Shown one piece after another: positions 45,287 through 48,810 of a stretch of 48,810 nucleotides of DNA. The notes under the pieces are model-generated. The model was not told the origin of the DNA, ran no database searches, and worked only from the letters and a program-made list of their open reading frames with translations. The DNA lies in the NCBI GenBank assembly GCA_036274495.1, contig DASUFP010000012.1, forward strand, positions 1-48,810. The letters run 5' to 3'. Position 1 is the stretch's first letter, and the number at the start of each line of letters is the position of its first letter. Made by a program: the position numbers and the translations under genes. Origin of the DNA: DASUFP01 sp036274495. Its GTDB lineage: Bacteria; Bacteroidota; Bacteroidia; AKYH767-A; OLB10.

Positions 45287-46376
45287 TTATCCGGCCTGTG
45301 CGTTTTCCATCAGCCACGCTTTCATAAATTCGTCGAGTTCGCCATCCATTACTCCCTGTACGTCGCTAGTTTCATAATCGGTACGCAAATCCTTGACAAG
45401 TTTATAAGGATGAAAAACATAACTGCGAATTTGTGATCCCCACTCAATCTTTTTCTTGGTTGCTTCGGTTGCCGCTTTCGCATCGTTACGCTTCCGGATT
45501 TCCAGCTCGTACAACTGCGACTTCAGCATCTGCATCGCCCGCTCTTTGTTTCCACCCTGCGTACGTTCAACCTGGCATACTACCACAATACCGCTCGGAT
45601 GATGGGTAAGCTGTACTTTGGTTTCAACCTTATTTACATTCTGACCACCGGCACCTCCCGAACGGGATGTTTGCCAGCTGATGTCGGCGTCTTTTATTTC
45701 GATGTTAATGTTGTCATCAACCAACGGATAAGCAAACACCGAAGCGAATGAAGTGTGGCGCCGGGCATTTGAATCAAATGGCGAAATGCGCACCAGCCGG
45801 TGCACACCGTTTTCGCTTTTTAAATAACCGTATGCAAAGGGTCCTTCAAATTCGAGTGTTGCCGATTTAATTCCCGCACCATCACCATCGGTGCGTTCGA
45901 TCTCTGTAATCTTGTACCCATGTCGTTCGCCCCAGCGTACATACATACGCATAAGCATTTCGGCCCAGTCCTGGCTCTCGGTACCGCCGGCGCCGCTGTT
46001 AATGGTGAGCACGGCATCGAGATTGTCCTCTTCGCCGCTAAGCATGTTTTTAAATTCGAGGTCTTCAACCTCTTTTAATGCTTTGTTGTATTGGTTATCG
46101 ACTTCGGATTCGGTGACCTCTCCCGCTTTAAAAAAATCGAGCAATACACCGGCATCTTCAACAGCCGATGCCGTCGCCCGGTAGCTGTCGGTCCATGTTT
46201 TCTTTTCCTTAATCTGTTTGAGAATCCGCTCAGCCCGTTTGGGGTCATTCCAAAAGTCGGGTGCGTGTGTCAGCTGTTCCTCCTCAATTAACAACTGCAG
46301 CTTCTTGTCGATGTCAAAGATGCCTCCTCAGGGCATTGATTCTGTCCCTTAATTCTGCTAGCTGGTCTGTAGTCAT
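45287..46376 (-). CDS. prfB: Peptide chain release factor 2, with programmed +1 frameshift
   Basis: RF2 reads UGA and UAA stop codons. Twenty codons run from the ATG at 46376 and end in CTT (46319-46317), followed by an in-frame TGA. Translation continues after a +1 slip at GAC (46315), giving LDIDKKLQLLIEEEQL and a ~362-residue protein. The peptidyl-hydrolase GGQ loop is in SGGAGGQNVNKVETK. The codon-recognition domain and the N-terminal helices are intact, so the break is regulatory, not a mutation. RF2 shortage raises frameshifting and so RF2 synthesis. Confidence 0.96.
46314..46330 (-). promoter_or_regulatory. prfB programmed +1 frameshift signal
   Basis: On the minus strand AGGAGG (an internal Shine-Dalgarno-like sequence) lies three bases before CTTTGAC, the classic slip site. 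The in-frame TGA is at 46316-46314. The arrangement is that of the E. coli prfB autoregulatory site, with CAT instead of TAT before CTT. Confidence 0.95.
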
Positions 46377-46409
46377 AGTGGTGCAAAAGTAGGAAAAATG
46401 CGGGAACAA

Positions 46410-46895
46410 TCAGCGCTGCAACAGCTTACCTGCAAGTTTCCAAACCAGGTCGGGTTCATACCCTTTACCGGTAGCGTAACGCACCAATTTACCGATTCGC
46501 TTGGTGGGGTCAGACTCATTTAACACAGCCAGTTTTTTGATCATCAGCTGTTCGAGTTCCTGCTGGTATTCCTTGTCAGGGATCTGTTTCAGCGCATTGC
46601 TGATGGCCTCTTCACTCACCATACTGCCCGAGAGCATGGCTTTAATTTTAACCTTGCCCCATTTGCGGGTTCTGAATTTTCCTCCGGCAAACGACCCTGC
46701 AAAACGATTTTCATTTAAAAAACCCGCTTCACGAAGTCGTTGAATAATCTGGACCGATTCCTCTTTCGTGAGTCCCCAGTTGCTGAGTTTTATAGTCACC
46801 TCACGCTCACTCCGTTCGCGAAAAGCACAGAACTGCTGTATTCTTGTGAGTGCTTCAGCAGCTTTGACAGGTTCTTTCTGAATGACGCGCTTCAT
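46410..46895 (-). CDS. recX: Regulatory protein RecX
   Basis: RecX inhibits RecA filament activity. The ~161-residue protein has three-helix RecX repeats: AALTRIQQFCAFRERSE-like start, LRE AGFLNENRFAGSFAGGKFRTRKWG (motif shown in part), and ALKQIPDKEYQQELEQLMIKK. A YATGKGYEPDLVWKLA end also fits. The ATG at 46895 (MKRVIQKEP) is preferred to a TTG three codons upstream. It lies 33 bases upstream of prfB on the same strand. No recA is present in the window. Confidence 0.88.
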   Translation of the reverse strand: MKRVIQKEPVKAAEALTRIQQFCAFRERSEREVTIKLSNWGLTKEESVQIIQRLREAGFLNENRFAGSFAGGKFRTRKWGKVKIKAMLSGSMVSEEAISNALKQIPDKEYQQELEQLMIKKLAVLNESDPTKRIGKLVRYATGKGYEPDLVWKLAGKLLQR

Positions 46896-46961
46896 GCAGA
46901 CCAAGATACAAATTTTGTTCTGAAATGTTACCGCTTCCTGCCATTGTCATTCTTCGTTCTG

Positions 46962-47606
46962 CTACAACCGGTTTAACAATCGTTTCCATAAAAATGCGGC
47001 AAGCACCGCTCCGGCAACAGGAGCAATAAGGTACAACCATAAATCACCGTTTGCGCCCGTTACCATTGCAGGACCAAAGCTGCGTGCCGGGTTCATGGAG
47101 GCCCCCGAAACCGGTCCCGCGAAGTAAGCTTCCAGCAGCACCGTAAGCCCAATGCACCAGGGCGCAAACCGGTTTAATTTAGAAGGCCGTCCCGCTGTAA
47201 GCAGTATAACCCCCATCAAAATAAAGGTCAACAGAATTTCAAATAAAAAAGATTCAGTTAACGTGCCGGAAGGATGTGTTGCACCAAGTCCGGAACCCTG
47301 ACCTGCCAGTTGCTTCAGGATTACCGATGCCGCTACGGCACCGGCAAACTGACTTATTATATAAGGAATAAGTTGTTTTCGCGGTAAACTTCCGGTTAGT
47401 ACTACGGCAACAGAAACAGCAGGGTTGATGTGCGCACCGGAGATCCCGCCGAATAACAATATCATAAGTGTAACACTCACTCCGAATGCTATCGATATGC
47501 CGGCACCTCCCAGCGTGTGATTCAGGTGCTGGTTGAGAACGATTGCCCCTGTTCCGCAAAAAACCATTACGAAAGTGCCGGCAAATTCAGCAAGATACCG
47601 TTTCAC
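46962..47606 (-). CDS. Aquaporin-family channel in an arsenic operon
   Basis: The 214-residue MIP channel has six membrane segments and both NPA boxes: GAHINPAVS near residue 60 and GASMNPARSFGPAM near 170. The short length and NPARS box put it with the AqpZ/AqpS-like branch rather than GlpF. The GTG start at 47606 overlaps the arsC stop by four bases (GTGA), so it is translationally coupled to arsC. An arsenite role, letting As(III) leave the cell down its gradient after arsenate reduction, is inferred from this context. Sinorhizobium meliloti AqpS is the known precedent. Confidence 0.88.
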   Translation of the reverse strand: MKRYLAEFAGTFVMVFCGTGAIVLNQHLNHTLGGAGISIAFGVSVTLMILLFGGISGAHINPAVSVAVVLTGSLPRKQLIPYIISQFAGAVAASVILKQLAGQGSGLGATHPSGTLTESFLFEILLTFILMGVILLTAGRPSKLNRFAPWCIGLTVLLEAYFAGPVSGASMNPARSFGPAMVTGANGDLWLYLIAPVAGAVLAAFLWKRLLNRL

Positions 47607-48016
47607 AACTCAGTTGCTGTAAAATCCCTGATCCATGCGTCAATCAGATTACGTGTTTTTCTGAATGCGGAGCGTATTTCTTCCCGGGTACCGGTTGCTT
47701 TCGCAGGATCGGGAAAGTTATGATGGAGCCGTTTTGCTGTCCCTGGAAAATAGGGGCACCGCTCGTTCGCATTGTCGCACACCGTTATAATGTAATCGAA
47801 CTGAATTCCCGTATACTCATCTGCCAGGTTTGATGTTTGTCCGGAAATATCTATACCGGCTTCAGCCATAATCTCCACCGCCAGCGGATTCACACCATGC
47901 TTTTCAACACCGGCACTGTACACGTTCAATCTGTCGCCGGCGTACGTTCGCAGGTAACCTTCAGCAATCTGACTACGACAGCTGTTACCTGTACAGAGTA
48001 CAAGAATATTTTTCAT
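47603..48016 (-). CDS. arsC: Thioredoxin-type arsenate reductase (low-molecular-weight phosphatase fold)
   Basis: The enzyme reduces arsenate to arsenite. The 137-residue protein has the P-loop CTGNSCRS (Cys8 to Arg14) and the redox pair Cys80 and Cys87 in CDNANERC. This is the three-cysteine arrangement of the Staphylococcus aureus pI258-type ArsC. HHNFPDPAKATG holds the catalytic Asp loop. I use the ATG at 48016; the codon before it in the longer frame is a TTG. It lies downstream of arsR and overlaps the aquaporin gene. Confidence 0.93.
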   Translation of the reverse strand: MKNILVLCTGNSCRSQIAEGYLRTYAGDRLNVYSAGVEKHGVNPLAVEIMAEAGIDISGQTSNLADEYTGIQFDYIITVCDNANERCPYFPGTAKRLHHNFPDPAKATGTREEIRSAFRKTRNLIDAWIRDFTATEL

Positions 48017-48079
48017 CAACTCGTTTCTTTATAATTTTTAAAGCGAATGAATTGCGGAACTGATTCGTGCAAAAACCGG

Positions 48080-48406
48080 TCAGCAGCACTTTTTCTCAGC
48101 CATTTTTTCGCTGCCTGCTTCCATCCACTCTTTAAAAAAGTTCCATGTTGATTCGTTGATGCAATAGCATACCGAATTGCCTTCGGTTTCACCTTTAATA
48201 ACGTTGCACGATTTCAGCTCTTTGAGGTGTTGCGAAACGGTAGGTTGTGCCAGCGGCAATTCGTCAACAATATCGCCGCACACACATGCATCCGCTTTTA
48301 AGAGGTATTCGATAATGGCTACACGTGCCGGATGGCCCATAGCCCGTGCAATATTTGCCAGGTTGTTCTGAAGTTCGGAGAATTGATCCGTTTTTGATGC
48401 TCCCAT
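48080..48406 (-). CDS. arsR: ArsR-family As(III)-responsive repressor
   Basis: This 108-residue winged-helix repressor has a probable metal site in ADACVCGDIVDELPLAQPTV, including the CVCGD pair that binds As(III) in ArsR. The DNA-recognition helix (TVSQHLKELKSCNVIKG) and wing (GETEGNSVCYCIN) follow. Further cysteines occur at the very end (KKCC). It should release its operator when arsenite binds. It is the first gene of arsR-arsC-aquaporin, separated from arsC by 63 bases, with a palindrome 13 bases upstream of its ATG. Confidence 0.92.
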   Translation of the reverse strand: MGASKTDQFSELQNNLANIARAMGHPARVAIIEYLLKADACVCGDIVDELPLAQPTVSQHLKELKSCNVIKGETEGNSVCYCINESTWNFFKEWMEAGSEKMAEKKCC

Positions 48407-48418
48407 GATGTTATATTT

Positions 48419-48434
48419 TAATATTGCAATATTA
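48419..48434. promoter_or_regulatory. Probable ArsR operator
   Basis: TAATATTGCAATATTA is a perfect 16-base palindrome between arsR and the divergent EamA gene. Its position next to the arsR start fits autoregulation, and AT-rich palindromes of this type are usual for ArsR/SmtB repressors. Confidence 0.65.
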
Positions 48435-48571
48435 CGATAAAGAAGGTCGTTTGCGGCAACATGCTCCTAAAGAATTTATAATGTATTGATTTTTAATAGT
48501 ATAATTTTCATCCGGGATTACGGTGCTGTCGGGTGCTCCTTTTGAAATACATTCCATTACTTTTGCCCGAC

Positions 48572-48810
48572 TTGGAAAAAATCGAAACGAATCCGGTATT
48601 ATCTAAAGGAGCCAGGCACATGCTGGCATCTACTTTTTGGTTTGCCTTGATGAATGTTTTCATTAAAGCCGTGAGCCATCTTCCGGTAATGGAAATTGTT
48701 TTTTTCAGATGCGGTATTTCTTTTGTTCTGAGTGCGGCAACACTGAAACTTGCCGGCGTCGACTGGAAAGGCACTAACCGAAGACTGCTTGTTCTGCGAG
48801 GTGTATTTGG
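48572..48810 (+). CDS. EamA/DMT-family transporter, N-terminal part (truncated by window edge)
   Basis: Translation gives KGARHMLASTFWFALMNVFI followed by KAVSHLPVMEIVFFRCGISF, then a second hydrophobic stretch. This is the first helix and conserved FFR segment of EamA-type drug/metabolite transporters. The start is uncertain. A TTG at 48572 would retain the KGxRxML segment usual in the family. An ATG at 48620 has an AGGAG sequence nine bases upstream but would cut that segment. The gene runs off the right edge. Substrate unknown. Confidence 0.78.
   Translation, partial: MEKIETNPVLSKGARHMLASTFWFALMNVFIKAVSHLPVMEIVFFRCGISFVLSAATLKLAGVDWKGTNRRLLVLRGVF

Noticed and set aside
46294..46376. prfB as a frameshifted pseudogene
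   Set aside because: The break is exactly the conserved CTTTGAC programmed frameshift site and the rest of the gene is intact.
1..48810. CRISPR arrays, tRNA or rRNA genes, insertion sequences, prophage
   Set aside because: No regularly spaced repeats, cloverleaf genes, transposase motifs or phage structural genes were recognised on either strand.

Overview
The window looks like chromosomal DNA from a member of the Bacteroidota, probably a Chitinophagales/Sphingobacteriales-type environmental bacterium. Four observations support this. Six secreted proteins end in type IX secretion (T9SS) C-terminal sorting domains. Signal peptides mostly end in A or G followed by Q. Several promoters match the Bacteroidota -33/-7 pattern (TTTG, about 19 nt, TAnnTTTG), and Shine-Dalgarno sequences are rare. 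The order rplM-rpsI-rpsB-tsf-(lysA)-pyrH-frr is typical of the phylum. No tRNA, rRNA, CRISPR array or insertion sequence was seen.

Layout. 1-5.1 kb (minus strand): translation block rplM, rpsI, rpsB, tsf, then a terminator, then lysA, pyrH and the start of frr. 5.3-8.9 kb (plus): fused oligopeptide ABC ATPase, a DUF3667 membrane protein and a small secreted protein. 8.9-11.1 kb: an eight-heme cytochrome c with HEAT and TPR segments. 11.2-15.2 kb (minus): aspA, ansB and an OprP-type porin, all with signal peptides. This suggests a periplasmic asparagine to aspartate to fumarate route. Beyond it, at 15.6-15.8 kb, lies a decayed copy of the 3' end of the cytochrome gene, so the three-gene block sits between an intact gene and a remnant of its paralogue.

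16-39 kb is dominated by secreted or surface proteins: a HAD-type phosphatase lipoprotein, an Asp-box/PKD T9SS protein, a small secreted protein, an SGNH-like T9SS protein, a tandem pair of beta-propeller T9SS proteins and a tandem pair of ~1540-residue GEVED-type T9SS proteins. In the middle is cobalamin-dependent metH. It is preceded on its own strand by a clear SAM-I riboswitch with an enlarged P3 arm, an antiterminator and an intrinsic terminator.

39.5-48.8 kb is mostly housekeeping: a DPP5-like S9 peptidase, a DUF4296 lipoprotein, dihydroorotase, fumC, an ArsC/Spx-like protein, prfB with its programmed +1 frameshift, and recX. It ends in a compact arsenic operon, arsR-arsC-aquaporin, with a palindromic operator. 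The window closes inside an EamA-type transporter gene.

The best leads are the exported aspartase/asparaginase/porin module with its cytochrome-remnant flank, the long-P3 SAM riboswitch, the nested repeat modules in the giant T9SS pair, and the pump-less aquaporin ars operon. None is proven to be a new system from sequence alone.
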